Assembly: GCF_000224145.3 (NCBI RefSeq)
Contig: NC_020167.2
Coordinates: forward strand, 1,850,113 to 1,914,112
Length of the DNA: 64,000 nucleotides
Direction of reading: 5' to 3'
Origin: Ciona intestinalis
Taxonomy: Eukaryota > Chordata > Ascidiacea > Phlebobranchia > Cionidae
Below, in pieces: positions 37,501-46,532 of the stretch (position 1 is the first letter of the stretch; every line of letters starts with the position of its first letter). Under the pieces are notes generated by a model. That model was not told the origin of the DNA and did no database searches. It saw only the letters and a list, made by a program, of their open reading frames with translations. Made by a program: the position numbers and the translations under genes.

Positions 37501-40500
37501 TCGAAGTGAGCTGAATCTGTAACATGTTGTATTGGTTAAAGGTGTGCAAAAGTGTCAAAACTGCCTTTAGGAATAAATTGAATCAGAAGACAGCACATTT
37601 TTGGTTTAGCATAAACTTTAGAAAGATGGATGGCATGAAGCTAAGGCACAGAAGTTCAAAACATGTACAAAATTATTAGCATGGATGTTTGTTAAAAAAC
37701 TTAATTTATTTATTTCAAATTGTTTTTATCCTTACTTGTCAAACCAGAGATCCTGCAATTTCTGCATCAGTGGGTTTACTGTGAAAAGACTTCTCTTACA
37801 AAACTCCCGTGCGTTAAAGCATGAATTCTTCCATGGCACTGGTGCTCTGATAACTTTATGCTTAAAAGGCTGTGGTATTGCATTCACATGAACTCTGGCT
37901 CGCTCATTCTCATCATTCAGAATGTAATCAACTACAATAAGAAAAGGTTTTTAAAAAACTCTAGATAAAATGAATAAAAAAACTTGCTTTGCAATCAAGA
38001 AATCAATATGTGTATGCAATATTTTAACCTAACACAAGAACAATATATCGATTTTAAATGTTTTAATAATTTTAAGTAACCTAAAGGCAAGTAACAAAGT
38101 AATAAAGAGTTTAACAGTACTCCGAAGGCTTAAGTTACATCACAAACAATTGCCAGTGTAAGATTCACAAAAACAGTTGTGTGGATTTAATTACAGAAAC
38201 AAAGGATTTTTAATTAAAACAAAGCCACCTCTGAGCACAAAACAATAGTAGCACCCGAAACAAACTATTTATAAAAACAGAAAAACCCAGTACTAGGTCC
38301 GGTGGATGGTAGCTACTTTTAACACAATAAACTTGAAGTGTAGTTGACATCACTTCACAGTTTGAGTGCTGACTAAGGATTAGCTTCAAGAATTTCATTT
38401 TACACGACTTAAAGAAATATTTGTGATTGTGATAATCTAAAGAGTATGTGTGGCCAACATGTATGTGTTCTCTATAACTTTTTAAACAGTAACAGAGACT
38501 TTTTAAACAGTAAACTCTGTAAAATTGCACTGTAAAAATATAAGTTATAATTTTAAAATACTCAAAAAACTTCTTTAACAACAAACCAAATTTAGAATAA
38601 TTCAAAATTATTTGATCTGATTGAAAAATAAAATACGACTAATGTTTGATAAACCTTTAGTAACAAAACAAATATCTGCCAAAAAAACGTTACTTACTGA
38701 TTGACTTTCTGTAGCTGAAGTCGTAATCATTAAGCACTTCATCGGTTAAATTTTGTTGCAATATTTTTAAATCAACATTTTCTCTTAAATTCTCGGGCAA
38801 ACTGGATTCGATTCGATCCATTTGACCAGGTGGTGGCCCTGCAAGTTGCTTGGAGTCAATTCCTTTTTGGATGTAGTAGTAGTATCTCTGAAATAAAAGT
38901 TCCTTTTTATTATTTTAAATAATGAAAGACTACATGGGTCAGACTGTGATGTAAATTTGACCGAACCTTTTTTATACCCTTTTACATTGTAAAAAGTTAA
39001 TGCGAATAACGATCCGCATTAACTTGTCATATGATAACTCGCTAACCGCGTTATTTTGTATGGTCATTGGTTTATGCGCGTATCAGCATTGAGTTTATGT
39101 AAGCGTAATATTGTTAAATCTAGTTAATAAAATAAGTTCTGATACATTATGGTGCTATTACCAACTAAAAACTGTAAAAATAATACCCGAAAAAGATTAA
39201 TCTCTTGAAAGTGAAACTGTACTTCTGCCATACTTTTCTTTACTCGCATAATGCGAGTAACGACCAACCTTCTACAGCAGATGACACGCGTATGGCGTTA
39301 TGCGTGTTAATTTTGTTTTTGCTAATAAATATGCCAGTACTTTTGCGCATAAAAGTTATCCTGCCCAGGGAATTACATAGAATTTACCAATTTAATACAA
39401 AACAAAAACAATTAGTTGAACCTCTAAATCTGTTTCAGTTGGTTCTTTGGTTTTTGATGCAGATTCTTGCTCAATACTTTGGATGGTGGTGATCTGCTCC
39501 ATAGGAGACATTGGACGACTCGGAGGAAGGTCTTCTTCCATTTCCTCAGCTGGGGAAGACTTTTTTGTTGATCTTCGAGGTGAAGAAACCTCCATTTGCA
39601 TGTCCGCACCATTTCCAAGTCTTCATAAAAAAGTAAATTCCTTAACCATTCGTCAACAAACAAAAAACACAATTGTAAATGTAGAGGTTAATGATTTAAA
39701 GCACTGATCAAACTCAAAAGTAGTTAGATATTTGTGGCTGATGCAGTAACACATATATCTTACTTTGCATGTTGCGGAGATACTTTATCAAGTCTTTTTT
39801 TTTTTCTTGGTGATGTAGGTGAAACTGGATCTGTAAACAAATATTAAGTAAATCAGTGTTTCAGAAATAACACAATATCCTTACATGTTGCTTTCCTTGA
39901 AGATTTAGGTGGAGATGGACCAATGGATCTTGTGAGTGGTGTCTTCAAAACACGCCGGACGTTTCTGTACCTATAAGGCCAAAACAATAGTAATAATGGT
40001 GTTCCTAAATAAATTAAATTAGTGCATACAATTTAAAAATAAATTATTCTATAGGTCTATCATCAGTTTTAGTTAATGCTTTAAAAGTGAACTGTTTAAT
40101 AGTTAAACAAATAGACAAGTTTCTATTAACGTATTGATCCACCCAAATATTACTGTATTGCTAGATTTATCTTGCAGAAAAAAAACAATCAAGTGTTCAT
40201 TGCTTAATGGCGATGCCAATACTGATCACGTATGCGTCCTTGGGCAAGAAAAACATAGCGGACATAGCTCAACTCAGCGGTCACGAATCGGTTGTCCAAA
40301 TTATTAGCCATTAAAAAAACAAAAATCTCAAACAAAGTTGAAAAGTGTGGTAACTTGTAAGCACACGAGGATAAAAAACGGTGCAGAAAATACGTGCCTG
40401 ACCGCGATGCGGTGTCGCGGCACCGGTCGCACGAAGGACTTGAATGGGCTTTCTGGGTTAAGGTAATATGCCAAATCTGGCCTTGCTTAAGTCACACACT

Positions 40501-41405
40501 TACTTAACAGGAATGTCTCGGATCTTTATATTAGCAGCTGTTGGTGTGTAGTTGTTTGCAATCGATTCACTGGGAGATCGATGGTGACGTTGCTCCTTAA
40601 AAGGTGATAGCAGAGTCCATGACCACCCTTGCATTATAGGTGGGTGGGCACTGTTTTTTAATACAATCTGGCAAAACGGTGGAACGGGTTAGCTTGTTTT
40701 TACATATTATTAAAACTAGGAATAAATAAGACCAAGAAAGTAAACTGAGAATATAACAAAGAATAACTACAATTTTTTTTTGCAAATGCGATACACACCA
40801 TTTAACTTTTGCGCCACACATTTAATTGATAGCCACATATTATAATAAGCAATTTAACAATATTAGAGTTAGCGCCTCAGGACAACAATTTCTCTTATTG
40901 TATATGTCACACAACAATTCACTTTTTCCTTTACCTGGTACAGATCTGAATCATGTTTTTGCTTGGAAGCAGGTAAAGGTGGAAGACCAGGAAGTCCCTT
41001 GGTTTGACTGCTGCTTTGAATGGGACTCTGCATTTTCTTTAAAACAAATAACAGCATATATAGGCATATAGGATGTTGGGCGCTATGACAAAACAGTTAG
41101 ACACCTGCCTCTATTATAAAGGTAATGGGTTCAAGGCTCGTTGCTGTTTTCCGGCCACGCAAGGATAAAGTAAGTTACATTCATATTCATTGGTTTACCT
41201 TACAAAACTATACTAAAAAACTTTTTAAACAAACAGAACAAATGTAACTGTTGGCCTATAGTACACATTTATAGCTTATTATTGGCACTAATCGTTAGAA
41301 TTGTTGAATTATTCTCGGTCATGCCTGATAATTTGCATTTGGAAAGCCTATTTTCAAATATGCGCCTAACGTGAGTTAATTAGCACTTACATTAGCTCGG
41401 TCCAT
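25583..41405 (-). CDS. Axonemal dynein heavy chain, DNAH3/7/12 type, N-terminal part (cut by the gap)
   Basis: About 34 exons from ATG at 41403-41405 encode roughly 1,590 residues: a low-complexity start (39422-41405), tail (33225-38887), linker (28129-32976) and AAA1 (26026-27926). AAA1 carries Walker [13 protein letters not shown] and Walker [10 protein letters not shown] in exon 27117-27339, then [18 protein letters not shown] in 26643-26819. Family landmarks include [23 protein letters not shown] and FEGIAK. Close similarity to remembered DNAH7 and DNAH3 sequence puts it among single-headed inner-arm dyneins, which power ciliary and flagellar bending. I cannot choose between DNAH3, 7 and 12. 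The last exon (25621 down) reads [12 protein letters not shown] and enters the N gap. AAA2-AAA6, stalk and microtubule-binding domain, about 2,400 residues, are absent. Two exon pairs are duplicated. A short exon near 36867-36901 does not join its upstream neighbour cleanly. Exon 1 encodes only MDRAN. Confidence 0.95.
25722..25845 (+). repeat. SINE-like composite repeat (family S), 5' module
   Basis: GAATGTATGTAACTTGATTT, then ACAGTCGTTATAAC, then CACCTCGTGCCAGCTAACGA, as in the copies at 28780, 42025 and 55900. It lies in the last dynein intron before the gap. Confidence 0.65.
27490..27667. mobile_element. MITE-like element (family M), forward orientation
   Basis: Terminal inverted repeats AGAGTGGGGAAAGATGGGAC and AAAGGTGTCTCATGTTCCC around an interior with AAGTAAACAAAGAATTATAA and CATAGACCGTTGTTAATTAT. 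It sits in the dynein intron between exons 27728-27926 and 27117-27339. Confidence 0.8.
28780..28900 (+). repeat. SINE-like composite repeat (family S), 5' module
   Basis: TAACTTACTTTATCCTCGCG, GAAAACGACAGTCGTTATCA and CACCTCGTGCCAGCTTACGA match the family. It lies in a dynein intron. Confidence 0.65.
30480..30590 (+). repeat. Diverged SINE-like repeat (family S), 3' module
   Basis: GACAATTTAAAAAACCTATT and AACCGCTGAGTTGGAACAAT resemble the family's 3' module, with several changes. It lies in the intron below the B2 exon of the dynein gene. Confidence 0.4.
30730..30846 (-). other. Dynein alternative exon B2 (117 nt)
   Basis: Encodes 39 residues, beginning [20 protein letters not shown]. Phase 0 at both ends, acceptor CATAG, donor GTTTGT. 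Homologous and equal in length to exon B1 at 31390-31506. Either can join upstream to exon A1 or A2 and downstream to the exon at 29931-30110 without changing frame. Including both would keep the frame but duplicate the segment. Confidence 0.85.
31390..31506 (-). other. Dynein alternative exon B1 (117 nt)
   Basis: Encodes 39 residues, beginning [20 protein letters not shown], and shares QTM(K/R)GSP and most hydrophobic positions with B2. Phase 0 at both ends. Human DNAH7 has a single equivalent (remembered as LASVDEIQMLLDDHI), so one of the two copies is an extra version. Confidence 0.85.
31802..31916 (-). other. Dynein alternative exon A2 (115 nt)
   Basis: Enters in phase 2 and leaves in phase 0. 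Encodes [20 protein letters not shown] and continues to MIPYRDT. It aligns without gaps to A1 over 38 codons. Because the entry phase differs from the exit phase, splicing A1 to A2 would shift the frame, so only one of them can be used in a functional transcript. Confidence 0.87.
32052..32166 (-). other. Dynein alternative exon A1 (115 nt)
   Basis: Enters in phase 2, leaves in phase 0, and encodes [20 protein letters not shown] and onward to IIPYRDT. Same length and splice phases as A2, with conserved G-K-E, SLE/ALE, EW and IPYRDT positions. The 135-base spacer to A2 is short, a spacing that can itself favour mutually exclusive use. Confidence 0.87.
33425..33640 (-). repeat. SINE-like composite repeat (family S), nearly complete, reverse
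   Basis: Reverse complement of the family: CCCAGTGGTCACTAATGGGT, AATAATCACCCACAAAGTAA, GTAAGCTGGCATGAGGT and AAGTTACATTCATTCATTTA in that order. It lies in a dynein intron. Confidence 0.7.
35070..35205 (-). repeat. SINE-like repeat (family S), 5' module, reverse
   Basis: CAAAATAATCACCCACAAAG, then TTTTCCGGCCACGTGGGGAT and AAAGCAAGTTACAATAATTC. This is the reverse complement of the copies at 28780 and 55900. It lies in a dynein intron. Confidence 0.65.
36105..36325 (+). repeat. SINE-like composite repeat (family S)
   Basis: Starts TAACTTACTTTTACTTTATC, GGCCGGAAAACGACAGTCGT, then joins directly to GACCACTGGGTTGGAACAAT and CTTGCCCAAGGACACATAGG, and ends GGTGCGCTAACTACTTTGCA. It shows the order of the family's two modules most clearly. 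It lies in a dynein intron. Confidence 0.7.
38994..39259. repeat. CpG-rich patch with two hairpins in a dynein intron
   Basis: AAGTTAATGCG (38994-39004) pairs with CGCATTAACTT (39015-39025), and TACTCGCAT (39241-39249) pairs with ATGCGAGTA (39251-39259). Surrounding intron DNA is CpG-poor, so this may be a separate insertion. No family recognised. Confidence 0.45.
40195..40400 (-). repeat. SINE-like repeat (family S), 3' module, reverse, diverged
   Basis: GCGATGCCAATACTGATCAC, GTCCTTGGGCAAGAAA, GCGGTCACGAATCGGTTGTC and CAAATTATTAGCC are reversed family sequence. An unrelated CpG-rich string follows. It lies in a dynein intron. Confidence 0.55.
41085..41200 (-). repeat. SINE-like repeat fragment with a B-box-like motif
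   Basis: ACACCTGCCTCTATTATAAA, then GGTTCAAGGCTCG (close to a pol III B box), then TTTTCCGGCCACGCAAGGAT and AAGTAAGTTACATTCAT. It hints that the family's head is tRNA-like. It lies in dynein intron 1. Confidence 0.5.
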
Positions 41406-41914
41406 ACTGAAATGTTTGTCTTTTCTGCAGTTTTAATAGTTGAATCTTCTAACTGCAGCTTACATCAAGTGTAACCTAATGCATAGGTCACACTATGGAT
41501 TGAATAAGGTAGATTCAGAAAAACATTGTTTATAGCCTACGGTTCGTCTCAATATTTAAGCTACTGAGATTAGAACACAATTAAAAATAGTTAGTTGCGG
41601 TAAATTAAAAAACTGATATCTATTAAAATAATACAAAAAACTAAACACGTTCACTTTGGCTTTATTTCATTGTAAATTTTAATGCAAACGAAATACATAC
41701 GCGCTGGTAGTTACCATGGTGATTTCACTGTAGCGCCACCTCGGGACAGGATATTTCCAATTCGTTTGTGAAGCGCAACATGTGTTTCTGCTCTCACGGT
41801 CTAGGTAAAAATACCAGGCCTTGTCCAACATGTATCAGTTTGTAGGGATAAGTAGAAAGTAGGTTAACTTGTTTGTGACATTTTTTATATTATTTTAACT
41901 ATAAAACAGAAAGG
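41406..41914. promoter_or_regulatory. Divergent promoter region between dynein and PHB-depolymerase-like genes
   Basis: The two start codons face away from each other across 509 bases, so both promoters must lie here or in unseen leader exons. Just before the dynein ATG the minus strand reads ACATTTCAG followed by one T, an acceptor-like end that could take a trans-spliced leader. On the other side ATAAAACAG precedes the ATG at 41915 by five bases. No TATA box assigned. Confidence 0.5.
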
Positions 41915-43813
41915 ATGATAAAAAAGACCCGTGCGTCTTATGTATTCTGTTACCTGCTTATTAGCTTGCACTCAACTTTAGCGGCCAAGTTAGGTAGGCT
42001 AACATTCTTACTAACATAGAATGTATGTAACTTGGTGTTCCTCGGGTGTACCGAAAACGACAGTCGTAATAACACTGGTGTTCATGCACCTCGTGCCAGC
42101 TTACCAGTCCCCATGAATGTTACTTTGCGAGTGATTATTATTTTTCGACTTTTTATCTCTGGTTTAGAGGCAGGCGCGCTCACCACTTTGCCGCGGCGCA
42201 AATGGTAAACATATTGATCCTATACAGGCAGCTACAATGTGGACAGTAATTCTATTTCGGTGAGTGGCTTGTCGGCGGGAGGATTCATGTCTGTTCAAAT
42301 GCATGTTGCGTACTCAAAGATGTTTATGGGAGTTGGGGTACTAGCAGGAGGTACGTTAATGTTCTTCGTGAAAACAAGGTAATCTAAGGAAACTGCATAT
42401 AGTTCATAACACGTATATGAATGTTGTTATGCAGGGCCATACTGGTGCGCTATTGACAATGCAGTCACCGCTACCACAACGTGTATGACGTCACCAGCAT
42501 TCATCAACGTGAAGTATTTGCAGCAAATTACAACCAATACTGCTTTAACGGGATTCATTGACCCTGTTTCAAATATGAGGAACGACCGCGTATTTTTATT
42601 CAGTGGCATGGCGGACACAGTAGTTGATAAGGGTAAAAACATGAGTAGTTTTATATAAAAAAAATATGAACTGACTATGTATAGGTGCAAATAATTTGTT
42701 GTTATAAAAGTTTAGTTCATACCGTACCAAGGGGAGCATAAATCTCGTCCAATAATTTAGTTTTGTTTTTTCGCAGGGGTGGTTAAAGCAACTGAAGACT
42801 ATTATTCTGCTTATGTAAATCCTGAAGATGTTATGACGGTGTATTCAGTCAATAGCGAGCATGGATTCGTAAGTTAAGTTTTTACATGTATCATATGTAT
42901 ATATCGTACCTTAGTTTGATGTTTAGGAAGTACCATTACTTTTCAAACCGTTTCAGCCTACCGTTGATCAAGGCGGAACATGCGACGAATTAAGCAAACC
43001 AGGATTTATAAATAAGTGTGGATACGATACTGCGTTTGTTCTTTTGGATCACATATATGGAAACCTGCAGGTAACATAGAGAAATACTGTCGTATGGTTA
43101 TGGAAATTTTCTTTCTTTACCTTAAAGTGTAATGTGCTTATTTAGCAACACGTATACCCCACTGACACGCCAATACAAGGATCTATTCTTGAATTTGACC
43201 AAACCGAGTTTTTCGGCATAGGGTTCGGTGACATTGGTCTCGATGATGTGGGGTATGTGTTTATACCTGATTCGTGCGCAGATCTAACAAAATGTAAGTC
43301 AAATAGTTTATGCATAGCGTTAATTGCAGTAGTCCACCAATTTGAACAGCTTTTCAAGGACTTAAGCCTCAACTGTTAAAATGATTTTAATAAAGCATCT
43401 GTGCAAGTGCTAACAGTAGTTTTCCTCGTAGCTTGTCGTCTACACCTTTCACTTCATGGTTGCGAACAAGGATTTGAATTCATCAAAGATGATTTCATAA
43501 AACAGTCAGGTTATAACGAGGTCGCTGCTTTGAACGACATCATTGTTGTTTATCCACAAGTAAAGAAAAATTTGCTAACCAATCCAAACGGATGCTTTGA
43601 TTGGTAAGTCGAGTGTGTAAAAATCAAAACATACGTTTAATTACACTTCCCCACTCTCTCGTGCAGGTGGGGATACACAGGTTCCGAATACGGTGAGTTC
43701 ATTTGTATGATTATCTGACATTCCTAAACATTTTTCAAAAATAACCAGCTTCAAACATTGGCGATCAAATGGTAGCCCTGAAGAAAATGATTGAGCATGT
43801 CGCAAACCTCTAG
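41915..43813 (+). CDS. Secreted PHB-depolymerase-like esterase (alpha/beta hydrolase)
   Basis: Nine exons (41915-41993, 42228-42350, 42435-42632, 42777-42868, 42957-43070, 43146-43293, 43432-43603, 43667-43692, 43749-43813) join in phase into 338 residues. A signal peptide (1-22) precedes YNVDSNSISVSGLSAGGFMS, whose GLSAG is the lipase box with the nucleophile Ser. GMADTVV supplies the likely catalytic Asp and SEHGFPT the His. Other landmarks of bacterial and fungal extracellular poly(3-hydroxybutyrate) depolymerases are LAGGPYWCA, LHGCEQGF and CFDWWGYTGSEYA. The expected activity is hydrolysis of short-chain hydroxyalkanoate esters outside the cell. The true substrate in an animal is unknown. 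No separate substrate-binding domain is present. The introns and animal signal peptide argue against contamination. Intron 1 carries a SINE-like copy. Confidence 0.9.
42025..42205 (+). repeat. SINE-like composite repeat (family S)
   Basis: ATGTATGTAACTTGGTGTTC, CCGAAAACGACAGTCGTAAT, CACCTCGTGCCAGCTTACCA, then GAGGCAGGCGCGCTCACCAC and TTTGCCGCGGCGC. It fills most of intron 1 of the esterase gene. Confidence 0.65.
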
Positions 43814-43891
43814 TTGCTACATCAGGAACTCTTCTTTAATCTATGGGGTTATTCTGATTAGGTGCATGATTTGATACGTAATTGCTGCGGT

Positions 43892-43897
43892 AATAAA
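43892..43897 (+). terminator. Poly(A) signal AATAAA of the esterase gene
   Basis: Lies 78 bases past the TAG stop on the same strand. No other AATAAA is seen between them. Confidence 0.55.
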
Positions 43898-44525
43898 TTA
43901 CTTACCATGGAAAAAAAACCTATAGTTGTTTTCGAACGACCGGACCAAGTCTTCCCCAACGTGGTCTTCCCACTCTGTCAAAAAGACTGAAAAATTTTCG
44001 CCATTCGGGACACCCCGTTATGGGTCCCGAAGCACAAATATTTTAATCGTTGGTTGTGACACCCCCACCCAAACTTCATGGTATACACGATACACTATAG
44101 TGGAAAACTTTAGGTGCCTATTCCTGTAATTCTTACGTTGTGTAAAAAGTCTGAAAACTGATCGTATACACGTCGAGAACAAAACGTATTCACAATGTAT
44201 TTTAGTCGAGTTACGTATTCTTATGTATGGGACGCTCTTAATTTTATTCCTGTTGGTAGATTTGTTCGCTTTTGAGATTTTGTAATGCCGAAATATTCGT
44301 AAAACAATGTTTCGTCATAGACATCTTATACACCCTACCAACTTTACCAAGGCGTCATGCGTTTACGTCACAAGAATTTAGTAGATCTGTCCTGCATTAA
44401 TTGTTATATGCTATGGCTTATTTTTTGCAGAAACTTTACCAGTAGAGTCCCGCACCGTGAACACAGCGCTGGGTAGCGAGCATGCTTTCAAACCAGGGTG
44501 TATGGATCGAGACTCCTCGTACCAA

Positions 44526-44580
44526 TGTGGGCGTTTGTTTTTGTGAAAACCAGTGTGGGCGTTTGTTTTTGTGAAAGACA
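44526..44580. repeat. Direct repeat, two copies of about 28 bp
   Basis: GTGTGGGCGTTTGTTTTTGT followed by GAAA occurs twice in a row, the first copy differing slightly at its start. Probably a local slippage duplication. Confidence 0.6.
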
Positions 44581-45474
44581 CTTCAGGGCAATTGCTCTAA
44601 CCCAGAGTTCCTTTATAGGTTGTGAAAGTTGTCAGCCATATAGGCTACACCACAAAATATTACATTAAAATTACACGTAAAGTTGCACACGCGTGCGACT
44701 TATGAGCGAGCACGTGTTCTATGAAATTGAACATCGCGATCTTTCTTAGTCGTTTTGTCACAAACGTGAATACGAAGAAAGCGATACTGGAAGAATACGA
44801 TGCCATACGTCATTATCGTCGTTCGGAATATCGATATATACAATAATTACTGTGAGCAAAGCTTATAAACACCACGTGGTTTCTCGAAGATGTGGTTTCT
44901 TGATGCCGTCCTTGTCTTAGGTGCGATGCGACGTTTGTGTTTTATGCTATTGCTTTCAGGCGTAACGTCATAATAGAAGCAGTTATGTTTAAAATTAGGG
45001 TGTGACGCAACAAATTAAACATCAATTACATCCAATCTTTAATAAATCGTATTAAAAATCGTGGTATTAAATTACAATGCTGGTTGTGAAGGAATCTGCA
45101 CCGTGACGACCAGTTTGAATTTGGCCAATGGGAACGTCGTTCAACATGAAAGTCTATAGTTGTAATCATCGTCATGTGGGGCGTCATTACAATTTTCTGG
45201 CAGAAATGTTGGATGGTTTATGTCAGCAACTACGTAATGATCTTTATTCACATGATTGCGTTCGCTTTTCTTTGCAAGGTGCATCATAACTGACGTCATT
45301 CGAGACCGGAAGTGTTAAATCGGATATTTTGTTTCACAAATAAACGAAATGAGTGAGTATTAGGACGCACGATTACTGTAGCGTGTATTTGTTGTTCATT
45401 TCATTGTTCTGGTAAAGACCACGAATCTGTCCAAAAAAGTAATTGTAAGGACGCGGCGTACGCCTATACCAAAG

Positions 45475-45569
45475 CACAGATGAGAAAGGCCACTCGTAAA
45501 CTATAACGAGTTTACGAGTGGCCTCTCTCATCTGTGACCAAAGTCCATAGAAATCACTTCTATGGACTT
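45475..45569. repeat. Two adjacent near-perfect hairpins
   Basis: First (45475-45536): CACAGATGAGA ... GGCCACTCGTAAACT pairs with AGTTTACGAGTGGCC ... TCTCATCTGTG around a loop of about six bases. Second (45541-45569): AAGTCCATAGAA pairs with TTCTATGGACTT around five bases. No coding potential. It could be a fold-back transposon remnant or a structured transcript. Confidence 0.8.
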
Positions 45570-46532
45570 CGACGCCTACGTCTGTGTTTTACTTAAGGTG
45601 TATGAAGGCACGAGGGTTACTCCTATTGCCTCCCAGAGTCCTGGAAACACTTAGATTCCTTACCTATGACCTGGTAAGGTATCTATGACCTATGGCTTTT
45701 TGATGGCTCTGACTCCTCCACGCCATGACGCCCGAATAAATAAGTTCATTCACCGCTAGTGCATTTAAATATTTTACTGTCTGGTTTTAATATAAAAAAA
45801 CTATTCATTTACTACATACAAATTGCAATTCCTGGTCAAAATATTTTACTGGCAGGGTTTTCGTGGCACGCTAGAAACGTCATACGAATAGGCGCCACGC
45901 CATGAACCTCAGATGTTACCCGCCAATTAGTGTTTCTCAAATTCAGTCAAAAAGAGCGAAACTTGTTTTGTAAGTTATCTATCTGCTATATATAAACCGC
46001 AGGGAACAGTTATGTATCTTAAATTCACTTGCTTATAGATTAACATGAGCAGTCTATAAGGGTCCCCATATATTAACGGCTATCATTTTGGGTACCATCA
46101 TTTTGCTACTAATTCTATTTTTTGTTTCAGTTAAGCCGATATTTTTTCGTTTATGTATTCACAGAGGAAAATAAACGTCATGTTCTGTAAATTGAATTGA
46201 GTAGGTTTAAACTGAATAGGTTCGATATAATCAGGAAATGGTATGTTGACATCCTGTCCCGTGTTTCGTATAGTCGACGTCTAAGCTTAACCATCACCAG
46301 CCGTTACAGTTATCCAACTAAACCTAAAGGAACAAAACCAAAAATTGTTTTCTGCATAAGCTCCTTTAGTGTATGTAGATTGCTAGTATAGCTCCATTTG
46401 TTATTGATAATTTTGCAGCTTTAGTAATTGTATAAAGTAGCGAATGACATTTATTTGGACGAAACGTACTGAATATTGTTGTGTCATTTATTTTGCATTC
46501 GGTTAAGCTTTCACGCTTTCCCACCTCTCGTG

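Larger units (their letters stand above)
43814..46532. other. Intergenic region between the esterase and ATRX genes
   Basis: Holds the 3' UTR of the esterase, two adjacent hairpins (45475-45569), a short direct repeat (44526-44580), and the presumed ATRX promoter. No protein-coding exon recognised in any frame. In particular no cysteine-rich ADD zinc finger is seen upstream of ATRX. Confidence 0.55.
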
